Of a stretch of 64,000 nt of DNA, positions 1 through 11,052 are shown piece by piece (positions within the stretch are counted from its first letter, which is position 1; every line of letters starts with the position of its first letter). The notes under the pieces were generated by a model. It saw only the letters and a program-made list of their open reading frames with translations. It was not told the DNA's origin and did not search any database. The stretch comes from Lepus europaeus (Eukaryota; Chordata; Mammalia; Lagomorpha; Leporidae). The stretch is from positions 11,318,540-11,382,539 of the forward strand of contig NC_084831.1 in NCBI RefSeq assembly GCF_033115175.1. Reading direction: 5' to 3'. A program made the position numbers and the translations under genes.

Positions 1-204
1 GTGGCTGGAGCTGGGCCGATCCGAAGCCAGGAGCTTCTTCCAGCTCTCCGGACCCAAACACTTGGATCATCTTCCACTGCTTTCCCAGGCCATAGCAGAG
101 AGCCAAATTGGAAAAGGAGCAGCCAGGACTTGAACCAGCGCCCACATGGGATGCCGACACTACAGGCAGCGGCTTTACCCGCTACGCCACAGCAGTGGCC
201 CCAG
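1..204 (-). repeat. CSINE, older subfamily, cut by window edge
   Basis: The first bases are the middle of a minus-strand C-repeat SINE. Its tRNA-like head, read on the minus strand, ends near 204 with the usual 'ggggcc' start. The 3' tail lies outside the window. Confidence 0.85.
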
Positions 205-2455
205 GATCTTTTTTCTCTGTTCGTATTTTCATTGTCTTCCCTGGCGTCTTCCCTCCACCTTTTCTCTTCTTAAACTGCATGTCCTTTATGACCCTGCAGC
301 TTTCCAGGACTTACCCCCTCCTCCTCTCCCTCCTCCGTCACTGTGGTCACTGTATCTGCCTGGGTAGCACCTAGCACATCTCCCGCCTCACAGTGGGTTA
401 TCCGTAAATACTTGTCTCCAACTGTTTTGGTCATAGTGCAGCGAAGGAGAATGGACTCAACACCATGACGACGCCTTGACTTGGACAGGGATTTCAGAAC
501 TGTCCGTGCCCTGCAGTGACCCACTTAATTAGAGTGGACTGTTTTCCCGTAGTGTGGGAGCCGCAGAGGAAGGAGGGCAGTCTTCTGGGAAATGGAACCT
601 GAAAACAAACTAAACTGAGCCTGCATTAAAAAGACAAACTAATGAATTAATGCCTGGCTGTGTCCCATAGATCTTATCTCAAGGTCTGCATCCTGCCTGT
701 TTTTGACTGATTGTGTTTGCTCAGAGTTAATTTGTTGAACCTGAGGACCTGAGGTGACAGGACTTTGGGAGCTTCCCTCTGGGCCATGGGGTGGAGATGG
801 AATAAGCATTGGAGATGGGCAGCCCAGTCAGGAAAGGACAGAGAACAAGGTAGGGCTGAAAACCCTGCCAGATGTGGCTGTTAGCCGGCGAGCTCTCTGG
901 ATGCACATCTGGACAGGCACTGGCTAATGATGTGCTTTAAGGGACAGAGATTTTGATCGTTTTAGACTGGATTTTGCTGTTGTGGATTCGTCCTCCCTGT
1001 GAATTCGTTGGCTTCATTCCTAAGTGGGATTGAGCCCTCATGGGAAGAACCAGAATTCTATCTAGATTGGTGGTAGGGGAGGCATGAGGCACCGTGCTGG
1101 TGGGACAGCTCTTCTGGACTCCCCAACACAGGTGCCTGTGGCCAGGGGACACAGGTCCCAGTGTGCTGCCCAGGACTTGAGGAGATTAGGCTTGGCATGG
1201 CCACTGGCTGCCGAGGTGGGAGCTCAGGGCCAGAATGTGCTGGAAGGTCGTCCTGCCTGCTCCTACTCAGCAGCTGTCTTTGCTGTTTTCCTAAAATGGT
1301 TCCCAGGGAATTCCAGTTGTTGTACCCCAGCATTCCCATCTCTTGTCCAGACGCCCTCGTGTTCACTGGAGACTTGTGCTCCCCAATTCAGGATGGCTGG
1401 ACAGGACCAGAGGGTTCCGTGGGCCATGACTCACAAGGAGCTCCGGGTCACGTATGTTTCCTTTAATTAGAGAAGAAATGGAAACTAACAAAGGGAAAGC
1501 AAAGTATTTGAGAAAAGTTACTTACCTGGTAACTCCTTGCCAGTAAAGAGAGTGTGTTTCCTCATTCAGAGCCTGGAAGTAGGAGTGTCTTTTGCACCCC
1601 CCATGTAACACAAGATCACCTGACTTCTCAGGGAGTTGTCTTAGTTACGGAGTTCTGCTTGTAAGAGGGAGGAAGCTGGGGGGGAGGGGGCAGGACAGCT
1701 TGCCCCTTTGGCTGGGAACTGGGGTGTGTGTGAGGGAGGCCTCTGGGGAGCAGGTAGCAGCAGGTTAGGCACCAGAAAGGGCGGGTCCCCCCCTAGAGTA
1801 ACAGGTGAGGATTTGGCGTCCTCTGCCCCGTCTCTTGGGGATTCAGCTGTCTCTTGGGGATTCAGTGTCTTTGGCTCTGTCCCCGGGGGGTGTTCTCTCT
1901 CCGGAGTGGACCCGTGCAGTCTGTTTCTTGAGGATCCACTACTGAGGAAGTACAGCAGCCATGGTGCTGCACCTGCTGTGCCGCACACCAGGGCCCGCAG
2001 TAGCCTGCTGCTTTCTCGCAAGCTCGCCTTCGCAATTTACCTCACTGCGAAGATGCATCCCCATCCTGCCTCCTTGTTCCTATGTCACAGAGCAGGCTGC
2101 TGGAGGCGCCCCTGCCCTGCCCTCCTGCTTGGAACATCTTACCCCCATCACACCCCCAGGTTTCCACCCCCCAGCTCTGCCAGAGCTCACAGCCTTGCAA
2201 GGCCAAGGATGTGAGCGGCTGGTCAGGCTGCACGTCTCGGAGCGGAACTGGCAGGTGTCGGTGTCTGGCTCCGCTCACCTCACGCTTGTCGCCTTTCTCT
2301 CACCGCCCCAAAAGGACCAGCCCTGCCCAGAGCCGCCTCCCTCCCCATGTTGCTTCTGTGTGACTTCCCACCTCCACTCTATCCTGGCTTGTCTTGTTCT
2401 CTCTGGCCAAGCTGTATGTAGGGGTGTAGCCCCCAGAGCAGGTAATACAGATTTT
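205..2455. other. SZRD1 intron 1, no gene seen
   Basis: No exon, RNA gene or recognisable young repeat stands out here. Short open frames have no recognisable protein content and lack consistent splice borders. Confidence 0.6.
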
Positions 2456-2773
2456 TAAAAAAGATTTATCTGTTTTTTTTTTTTTTTTTAATTGAAAGGC
2501 AGAATGACAAAGAGAAAGGCAGAGAGAGAGAGATCTTCCCTCCACTGGTTCTCTCCCAAAATGGCCACAACAGTCAGGGCTGGTCAAGGCTGAAGCCAGG
2601 AGCCTGGGCCATCACCCCAGTCTCCTCTGGGTTAAAGGGGCCCAGTTCTGCTTTCCCAAGCACTAGCAGGCAGTTGGATTGCAGTGGCGCAGCCAGGACT
2701 CAAGCTGTCGCTCCGATACAGGGTGATGACGATGGAAGCAGCCGCTTAACCGGCTGAGCGGCAACGCTGGCCC
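2456..2773 (-). repeat. CSINE, older subfamily
   Basis: A poly-T run and 'aaagattta' tail complement on the left and a diverged tRNA-like head ('gctggccc' border) on the right mark a full-length minus-strand copy. Confidence 0.8.
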
Positions 2774-3626
2774 TGTGATGCTGATCTTTGATTGTAATTT
2801 GGATCCAGTGAAAGGAGGCCACCCCACTGCTGTCATCTTCTAGAGTCTGCTTGGTGCTCCTTGGAAAAAGTGAAGAACCTTTCAGGGAGGAGACGCTGTA
2901 GGAAACCAAACCAGTCACCACCGTGCCCATTCAGGGCAGTCGTGGGGCTTACGGGCTCTTCCTCAAGGTCTGACTCGGGAGCCTTGACCTTGGGCAGGTC
3001 CTGTGCATCCTGGTAGACCAGGAACTGTAATGCACGATTGCTCGCACAGCGTTCTGAGGCCTTTCAGTTCCACGGGGCTGGTGCGTCTCTGGAGGAAACA
3101 CACGTTCTCCTTGTGACGTACCCTGCAGGAGCATTTGGACCGAGAACACGAAGTCCCCAGACTTTGTCCCCAGCAGATTGATTGCAGGGCCTTGTCCAAG
3201 CAGAGGGCGAGGAGCTCCTGGTGCCTGCAGACTGCAGGGTGGGGTGCGGTGCCTCCAGCTGCTGGCAGAGCGCCCCCTCTCATGTGTGGGTGGCTGTGAG
3301 CACATTGGTGTCCAGCTGGCCATCCGGCACCTGCTTTTCACCGGGGCTGCTGGGGTTTATGTCCCCACTGTCATCTGATGAACAAACCCTCCCGGCTCCG
3401 ACATAGCCACCTTGTCTGACGTGATGGCATTGGATGGGCGTTTCCGTTACGGGAGTGCCGGGGAGCAGTGTGGAGTGGGGGAGAGAACATTGTCACCCGA
3501 TGGCTTTTCCCAGTGGTGTACCTTGAAGTAAGGCATTCCTCCAAAACCCAGAATGTGCCAGGCGTGCTGGTCATGTGCTAGTTCGGGGATAGAGACACAT
3601 TTAGCCGGATGTGGCCCATAATGTCT

Positions 3627-3971
3627 TTTTTTTTTTTTTTTAAGATTTATTTATTTATTTGAAAGTCAGAGTTACACAGAGAGAGGAGAGGCAGAGAGAG
3701 AGAGAGAGAGGTCTTCCATCCGATGGTTCACTCCCCAGTTGGCCACAATGGCCAGAGCTGTGCCAATCCGAAGCCAGGAGCCAGGAGCTTCCTCCGGATC
3801 TCCCACACAGGTGCAGGGGCCCAAGGACTTGGGCCATCTTCTACTGCTTTCCCAGGCCATAGCAGAGAGCTGGATCGGAAGTGGAACAGCCGGGTTTTGA
3901 ACTGGTGCCCATATGGGATGCTGGCTCTTCAGGCCAGGGTGTTACCCCGCTGTGGCACAGCGCTGGCCCCC
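3627..3971 (-). repeat. CSINE, older subfamily, full length
   Basis: The T-run, the 'aagatttatttatttattt' tail complement, the GA-rich block and the head ending at 'cgctggcccc' are all present. Confidence 0.9.
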
Positions 3972-4302
3972 CATAATGTCTTCCTGTGAAGGGTTTTTTC
4001 CAGCCAGACTCCGTGTGCTGGGGCTGGGCAGACCCCCAATCGTCCCTGAAACCCTAGAGAAGGAAGGAAATAGCCTGTTGTCCTGAGGGCAGTCCTGGAC
4101 CTCTCAGATCCTGCGGTGATTAGTGCTGGTTTGCTTCTGCACATCTTTGTTGATCCTCACAGTGATGTGAACATGAGAATTCATAATGAAGTTAAAATTT
4201 CAGAGCTTTCCCATAGAAACTTGAACTGCATTTCTTGTAAGTTAGCAGACCTGGCCGCATCGTCCAGGGCTCCACAGTGGCTGTCCTCAGGCAGGCACAC
4301 GC

Positions 4303-4649
4303 TGGTTTTTTTTGTTTTTTTGTTTGTTTGTTGTTTTTTTTGACAGAGTGGATAGTGAGAGAGACAGAGAGAAAGGTCTTCCTTTTTGCCATTGTTTCAC
4401 CGTCCAATGGCCGCTGTGGCCGGCGCACCGCGCTGATCCGAAGCCAGGAGCCAGGTGCTTCTCCTGGTCTCCCATGTGGGTGCAGGGCCCAAGCACTTGG
4501 GCCATCCTCCACTGCACTCCCAGGCCACAGCAGAGAGCTGGCCTGGAAAAGGGGCAACCGGGATAGAATCCGGCGCCCCGACCGGGACTAAAACCCGGTG
4601 TGCCGGTGCCGCAAGGCGGAGGATTAGCCTGTTAAGCCACGGCGCCGGC
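4303..4649 (-). repeat. CSINE, young subfamily
   Basis: The 'tttgacagagtgg' 3' end, the two 'accgggac' motifs and the head complement 'gcggaggattagcctgttaa' are diagnostic. It begins directly at the A-tail end of the older same-strand SINE at 4663-4983. Confidence 0.9.
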
Positions 4650-4662
4650 CTTGTTGTTGTTT

Positions 4663-4983
4663 GAAGATTTATATATTTGAAAGGCAGAGTTACAGAGAAG
4701 GAGAGAGAGAGAGAGAGAGAGGGAGGGAGGGAGGGGTCTTCCATCCACTGGTTCACTCCCCAGATGGCCGCAACGGCTGGAGCTGAGTCCATCCGCAGCC
4801 AGGAGCTAGGAGCTTCTTCTGGGTCTCCCACATGGGTGCAGAGGTCCAAGGACTTGGGCCATCTTCCACTGCTTTCCCAGGCCAAAGCAGAGAGCTGGAT
4901 TGGAAGTGGAGCAGCTGGGACTCAAACTGGGATGCTGACGCCACAGGCAGAGGCTCAGCCTACTACGCCGCAGCGTCGACCCA
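4663..4983 (-). repeat. CSINE, older subfamily
   Basis: The 'aagatttatatatttgaaag' tail complement, a (GA)n and GGGA-rich block and a tRNA-like head ending near 4983 define this copy. Confidence 0.88.
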
Positions 4984-5527
4984 GGCACGCACTGTTGGGG
5001 CTTTGCAGCCCCTTCGGTATTTCCTGGCTGGCCAGTGCAGGCACCCAAATCTCTGTTTCAGGGCATCTCAGCCCCACAGATGGTAAGCCTTGCGTGAGTT
5101 GGCAAGCTCATGTTCAGATTGGAGCAAGGTAGGACAGTGTAGAACTCTGAAACAAGCAGGATCTTTGATAGGCCTTTTAGACTAATGTGAGGGATACCAT
5201 TTACGTGGGCGGTTAACGCTGATGTGTACAGAATTAATGGAGTTCTGGTGCACACTGGGCAGTGGGCATCAGTTCTCTGTGTTTGCACTTGTCAGCTCAC
5301 AGGAAACTTCCAGATAGTTCTCTCACCTATAGTGTACCTTTGCCATTTGTTACTGAACATTCATTGGGCACTATATGTGTGCTGCACGCTGGAGTGAGAG
5401 GTTTTGGTTTGAATATCTTCCTCCAGAGACTTGATGGTGCCCTCAGAATAGTCTGTTGTGCTTGCTCAAATGCACTGTCAGTTGGGTGGGGAACGTCCAG
5501 CCCATGGGCTACGTAAGGCCCATGAAA

Positions 5528-5824
5528 GGAGCTGGCATGGTGGCATAGCAGGTTAAGCCTCCACCTGCAAAGTCAGCATCCTATATGGGTGCCCGTTTGA
5601 GACCTGGCTGCTCCACTTCCAATCCAGCTCTCTGTTAATGCGCCTGGGAAAGCAACGGAAAATGACCCAGATGCTTGGGTCCCTGCACCCACGTGGGAGA
5701 CCCAGAAGCAGCTCTGGGCTCCTAGCTTCAGCCTTGGCCAATGTGGCCATTTGGGGAGTGAATGGAAGTGGATGGAAGACATCCCCTTGCCCCCAACTCT
5801 GCCTTTCAAATTAAAAAAAAAAAA
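5528..5824 (+). repeat. CSINE, older subfamily
   Basis: The head 'gctggcatggtggcatagca' is followed by the 'tggaagacatcc' and 'tgcctttcaaatt' 3' features and a poly-A tail that ends where the next SINE begins. Confidence 0.88.
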
Positions 5825-5825
5825 T

Positions 5826-6160
5826 CCGGCCGGCGCCGCAACTCACTGGGTAATCCTCCGCCTGCAGCGCCGGCACCCCGGGTTCTAGTCCCGGTCAGGG
5901 TGCCGGATTCTGTCCCGGTTGCCCCTCTTCCAGGCCAGCTCTCTGCTGTGGCCCGGGAATGCAGTGGAGGATGGCCCAGGTCCTTGGGCCCTGTACCTGC
6001 ATGGGAGACCAGGAAGAAGCACCTGGCTCCTGGCTTCGGAACAGTGCGGCTGCAGCAGCCATTGGAGGATGAACCAATGGTAAAAGGAAGACCTTTCTCT
6101 CTGTCTCTCTCTCTCTCACTGTCCACTCTGCCTTTTTGTTGTTGTTGTTGTTGTTGTTGT
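5826..6160 (+). repeat. CSINE, young subfamily, with (TTG)n tail
   Basis: The head 'ggccggcgccgcaactcact' and the 'ggttctagtcccggtc' B-box-like block are intact. The 3' end is unusual: after 'ctctgcc' comes a (TTG)n tract (about 6136-6160) in place of the normal 'tgtcaaaa' end. Confidence 0.88.
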
Positions 6161-6726
6161 TAAAGCCCACAAAATTGTTTGGTCTGGCTCTGCCAAGGCA
6201 ACTGCAGGCAGGACTCAAAATTCAGTAAAGAGTCAGCAGGCTGATTTTTAAGTTTCTGGTTTTGTTTGACCCATGAGTGATGTTTTAAATACTCAAACAG
6301 CCCTTGGCAGAGAACAGGTTCCCCACCTGTGCTCGGCACCAGTCAGAACCAGTCCGCGTTGGGCTGGATTTAAATCTGCCTTCATGTTTGCAAGAGATGC
6401 AAGTCTGGGCAAGAAGGGCGAGGAAACATTGCAGGTAACACTGACCTTGAAGGCTGGCCTAGCTTTATTGCTGGTAAATGGTGCTTTTTAAGGCCAAGAA
6501 GATGACTTCGAAGTGATAAACTGATCAGTTTCCTGGAAAGACTAAATCTTTTTTAGTTCCCTCTGTAGTCAGTAGCTCAGGTGAATCGGGAGGAACTGAG
6601 AAGTTTTGCACAGTAGAGCTGAGCAGCTGGAGCTCACCCATCAGCTGTGGAGGTGGCCGCTCCCAGGATGGCACTCATGGGGAACGGCACAGCAGGGATT
6701 CTTGTGTTGCAACTACTTTGAAAATC
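6161..6726. other. Intron 1 stretch, nothing identified
   Basis: Single-copy-looking DNA with no supported exon or repeat. Confidence 0.5.
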
Positions 6727-6920
6727 AGAGTTTCTCAGCCTTGACACTGTTGACCTGGGAGGCTGGTTGAGTCTTTGTTGCTGGGCTGTCCAGCCGTGGT
6801 AGGATGTGTGGCCCAGATGTAGCTCCCAGACTGTATCCAGCAGCAGGTGCCCAAAGCATCCTCCCTAGAAGTGACACCACCTCCTCGTGCCCCCTGGGGG
6901 CAGAGTCGCCTCTGGGGAAC
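6727..6920 (+). mobile_element. MER5-like non-autonomous hAT DNA element
   Basis: The pattern 'tttctcagccttgacactgt', 'ttgctgggctgtcc', 'gtaggatgtgtggc' and the closing 'ccccctgggggcagagtcgc' matches the layout of MER5A-type fossils shared among placental mammals. It is non-coding and old. Confidence 0.7.
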
Positions 6921-7911
6921 TCAGTGCTGCAGTCTCCTCTCCAGACATAGGATTTGGCGTGCGTCTTCTCCCTTCTCCAGTAGCCAGATGGTCTTGCCCT
7001 CAGTAAACGGGACGTTTTGAGAAAAAGCAGTGGAGTGGGCACAGAGCTTGGACATTCGTGCTTTGCCTTCTCACAGCCTCTCCCCGCTTCCCTGTCCAGT
7101 GTAGGGATGCTCACTTGTGCATGGAATTCCTAGTGCAGGGCCCTGAGGACTCAGACTCGCAGACTCTGGCTGCTGGGGTGGGAGGTCAGGGCCGGATGCG
7201 CTGGTGGGTGTCCCGTCTTCTGTTCCCCCTCACCATCCGTCTTGGCTTTGCTTTTTCTGACGTGGTGGCTTTGTGTTTGTTGGGACCTGGGAAATCCTGT
7301 TGTGCCGCCTCGGCTCCAGATCCCCAGGGTCCACGTGGAGACGCACGGGCCTCTGCTGTACTCTAAACCTAGTGCTGGGTGCTGGTCGCAGAGCGTTCAG
7401 ATCCAAACCAGAAGAAAATAGGAAATGGAATACCTGATACATGTGTCACCAAGGAGCTGGAGGCGTCGAGCTGGGAGTTTGTGAAGAGAGGGGACACTGC
7501 AGCAGGTGGAGCTGTACGCTGGGTTCAGGGGTGGCCAGGGAGGGCACCGATGTTCAACAGAACGGGAGCAGATGGTCCAGGCAGGTGCTGCACGCAGCTC
7601 AAGCACGTGCGGAGGTTGTGCTGTGATGAGACTTTGCTTTAGAAGGCCAGTTTGCATGGCTCTGTGAAGGACAGATTGGGGGTTGTGCAGTGACCCCAGC
7701 GGAGCAGTGAGGTCAGCCATGGGGTTGAAGGGAGGTGGACCCGCAGAGGGAGTCAGGTCCCAACCCCAGAGGCTGGTCCACATCCGTCACCTCGTAGGAC
7801 ACGTTGTGTCCCTGGCTAGAGAGACATTGCCTTTAGCTTGGAAAATAAAGACGTAAGTTTTTATTCAAGAGAGATTTTTTTCCACTTTTTATATACATTT
7901 TTTTCCTCTAG

Positions 7912-7961
7912 GAAATAGACAGACGGTTGGAAAAAAAACTGAAGATCACACAAAAGGAGAG
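7912..7961 (+). CDS. SZRD1: SZRD1 coding exon 2
   Basis: This 50-bp exon follows a strong polypyrimidine tract and AG (ending 7911) and is closed by a GTAAGG donor. It starts in phase 0 and encodes EIDRRLEKKLKITQKE plus two bases (AG) of the next codon. It is a basic, lysine-rich segment just before the SUZ region, near residue 18 of the known protein. The preceding exon, which should end with the acidic N-terminus, is not in the window. The peptide matches my recollection of mammalian SZRD1 (formerly C1orf144) almost exactly. Confidence 0.93.
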
Positions 7962-9633
7962 GTAAGGCTCCTGTCTGGTCTGAGGCTCACGCTCTCTGCC
8001 GCTCGAGAGCTGAGCAGTCAGGGGGGTCCTCCAGCTGGCCCAGGGTGTAGCAGGTCAGGCTCCTGGGCAGTGACCCCTCCTCTCTGAGCTGGAGACCAGG
8101 ACGAGGTGGCTTGAGGCTTCGGGAGTGAGGTTGGGGTGCTGCCCGCCTCCCCCCTTCCTGGGCCCCGCGGTCTGACGGCACGTGGGAGGTCACAGGACGG
8201 AGGACTTGGGTTTTAGACCAGCGGCTCTGAGGCTCAGGCACACTGTTCCCGCTTTGGGCACCAGAGCTTTCTGTGTGACCAGAGGAGTTTGGACAGAGGC
8301 TTTCTCTGGGCCCTTGGTACCTTGTGAGGATCCTGGAAGAGAAGAGGCTAGGAAATTCTCGAAAAATCTTTAAGGCTAGCTTTGTTCCCCACCTGCACAG
8401 CAGAGGAAGTGGGTTTCCAGAGCAGGCGAAAGTCACTTCAGCTCTCTCCGGGCCTGGAGAACTTGTCGGCTTTGTGTGGGAACAAGTGGTGGAAGGAGGA
8501 GGGGGCCTCTGGGTGTGCTTGGTGGGCAGCAGTCGTCTCCAGGGAGCTCGGGGCGCTGCCTGCCCAGCTCGCCCGGCTCCCCGCCGCTTTGGTCAGATTT
8601 CTGGCTCCCTGTCTGTCTGCTCATCCCAGCAACCACACTGACGCCTGGTTACAGTCCCCTTCCCGTCCTGCTCCTTTCCCACCCAGAACTTGCTCCCCTT
8701 GGCCCTGGCAGCAGCTGAGTTCCCCCCGCCCCCGCCACCACCGTGGCTCTGGTTGGTTCTGGAGAGGAGCCAGGAGTGCTGGGGGAGGTTCCTGGCGTTG
8801 TCGTGAGTTGGTCGTTCCTGCGCTGGCCCCTTTCATGTCCTGCGGCTTTTTGTTTCTTTCTTTGCCTGTGTTGTTTTCCCTCGTGGTTTTTCCTTGGCTC
8901 CACCTCTCCGGAGGACACGTCGCCTGGATGTGCACACCCACCGGCCTTGGACAAGGCTTCTGGTGTGAGCGTTGCCAAGCGCTGTTTCCAGGACAGTCTT
9001 GTCGCCAGCCCCGCCGTGTGCAGTAGGCCAGAGCGCCTGGTGAGGGAGGGTCCTCTGCACAAGCTCTTGGGAGAGCTGAGTGGATGTCGGGGAGGCCCAG
9101 GGCGCGCTCAGGGAGGCCGAGGCAGCTTGCCGAGTCCTGTCTTGATGCCGGGCAGGCTCCATGGCGTGGGCTCCTCAGTGTCTGCCTGCCGCGAGCACGT
9201 GCGAGGGAACACCTGGGCTGACCTGAGCGGAGGCCCCGCCTCACGCTGCCTTCTGCTGCAGCCCTGCAGTCTAGACATGGAGCGTGTTGCTGACAGGGAC
9301 CAAGCCAAGCGGTGGTGGAAGTGACTGTGACCAGCACGGGGATGCAAGTCCCAGAACGCGGCAGGTGGCGTTCCAGCCCCTTTGGCCGGGTTAGGTGAGC
9401 GGCAGTCCCTGTGGACTGCGGAGCTGTGGCAAGGTTGCCTGCCGTGTGGAGAAACGCTTCGTGGAGAACGGGAGTTGTGAGGCCTGGTCAGAGGCCAGAG
9501 ACTAGTGAATTGTATCAGGAGAGGGAAGGCGGGAGAGAAGGCAAGCCCTGAGGGTGGGTGAGGGGCATAGATGGGCATGGAGGGGCCTCGCCCGCATCGC
9601 AGGATTGGTGAAGCTGTGTTTGCTCTTCATCAG
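7962..9633. other. SZRD1 intron 2
   Basis: A GT-AG intron with no coding match. Open frames on both strands here (for example 8621-9337 minus) show no recognisable protein and are attributed to GC-rich composition. No young SINE is present. Confidence 0.7.
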
Positions 9634-9888
9634 CAGGAAATCCAAATCTCCTCCCAAAGTGCCCATTGTGATTCAAGACGATAGCCTTCCCACGGGGCCC
9701 CCTCCACAGATCCGCATCCTCAAGAGGCCCACCAGCAACGGTGTGGTCAGCAGCCCCAACTCCACCAGCAGGCCAGCCCTTCCGGTCAAGTCCCTAGCAC
9801 AGCGGGAGGCAGAGTACGCCGAGGCCCGGAAGCGGATCCTGGGCAGTGCCAGCCCCGAGGAGGAGCAGGAGAAACCCATCCTCGACAG
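9634..9888 (+). CDS. SZRD1: SZRD1 coding exon 3 (SUZ domain)
   Basis: The exon is 255 bp, bounded by 'cttcatcag' and a GTGAGT donor, phase 2 at both ends. It encodes [20 protein letters not shown], then a P/S/T-rich stretch and the SUZ core ending [26 protein letters not shown] and a split arginine. SUZ modules are linked to RNA binding in this family; the cellular role of SZRD1 itself is poorly defined, so 'putative RNA-binding' is as far as the evidence goes. The acceptor is a tandem CAGCAG (9631-9636), so splicing three bases later would remove one serine. No frameshift or stop is present. Confidence 0.96.
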
Positions 9889-10949
9889 GTGAGTGTAGCT
9901 GCCGGGCCCGCCGAGGGGGCAGCGGCCTGGCTGTGTGTAGTGAGCACAGGCAGGACTGGGACAGGATCCGTCACAGCGCGAGCTGCCAGCCCCCGCCCTC
10001 CGGGGACCCCCTCACAGTCTCTGCTGCTCTGAAAGCCACGGGGGTGCTTTGAGGAGGTGGCAGCTGGCAGCCTCGCGGGCACCAGGCAGCAGCGTTGCTT
10101 AGAGGGACTTGGAGTCAGCGTGCCACTCACCTCCGCTTCACTCAGAACCACTTCCCACTCCTCGTGGCCTAATCTGGAAAATGGGCTGGTGACTACCGCC
10201 TGCCTTCTCGCACTGGGCAGGCCAGTGAGTCCGTGAGCAGACGGCGCAGGTGCCCAGCCCAGTGGGAAGTGCTGGCGGAGTGCCTGAGTGTCGTCTCCTG
10301 TCGCCCACTGCACACTGAATTTCCTAATCTCCTGTGCACTCTTGGCGGTGTTTTCTCTGCAGTGCTAGAAGTTGGGTTATTGTGTCACTTTCTGTCCAGC
10401 ACATTTGGTAAAATCAGCTCGAACTTTGAGGGGCTTCTTTGTTTGGCTTGGGGTTCTCTGGGTTTAAGCGAACCTGCGTGCTTTCCCACTGCCCCTTTGC
10501 TGTTTTGAAGGGAGGTCCGTTGTGTTATTTCTCCTCCAAGTCTTTCTCCAGAGGGAAAAAGTTCATTTCCTTTAGTCCCCTAGAGTGCGAGTCAAGTGTC
10601 AGCACGCGGTGTGGAGAGCAGTGGAGGGCGGGGATGGCGGTGCTGGGCCCTTGGTTGAGGATCCTTCCCTGGGCCTGGCGCCCTGGAGAGGCGGTGCCTT
10701 GTGGTTCTGGGGAGGGTGTGCTGCGAACGGGCACAGCCGTTGGACAGAATGGGCCCTTGAACAGCCCCCTGCCAGCAGGTGTGTGATGCCGGGCAGAGTG
10801 CTGTAGCCCTGCCTGCCGGCGAGGACCTCCCCGCTGGGGCAGCCCCGAGTCTGCCTGCCGAAGGAGCCGGCTGACAGTTGCTGTTGGTATTTACGATTTG
10901 GGGAAACCTTTTGTATCCTCCTTCAGGCCTTGCTCTATCTTCCCTTCAG
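9889..10949. other. SZRD1 intron 3
   Basis: A GT-AG intron. It carries one probable MIR fragment (about 10090-10280) and no gene. Confidence 0.75.
10090..10280 (+). repeat. MIR-like fragment
   Basis: The order 'cttggagtcagcgtgccact', then 'taatctggaaaatgggctgg' follows the MIR core, which carries a 'ctcatctgtaaaatgggg' block. Diverged. Confidence 0.45.
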
Positions 10950-11052
10950 GCCACCCAGGATCTCCCAGCCTGAAGACAGCAGACAGCCCAATAATGTGAT
11001 CAGGCAGCCTCTGGGTCCTGATGGGTCACAAGGCTTCAAACAGCGCAGATAA
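10950..11052 (+). CDS. SZRD1: SZRD1 terminal coding exon (SUZ-C region)
   Basis: The acceptor is 'cttcccttcag'. The exon completes the split arginine and encodes [20 protein letters not shown] followed by [13 protein letters not shown] and TAA at 11050-11052. Total coding length in the window is 408 bp, a multiple of three. The conserved basic C-terminus corresponds to the SUZ-C segment. Compared with the human protein as I remember it, the visible part is nearly identical, so the gene appears functional. Confidence 0.96.

Noticed and set aside
1641-2458. Overlapping open frames on both strands in SZRD1 intron 1
   Set aside because: No splice-compatible exon, no similarity to SZRD1 exon 1 and no recognisable motif.
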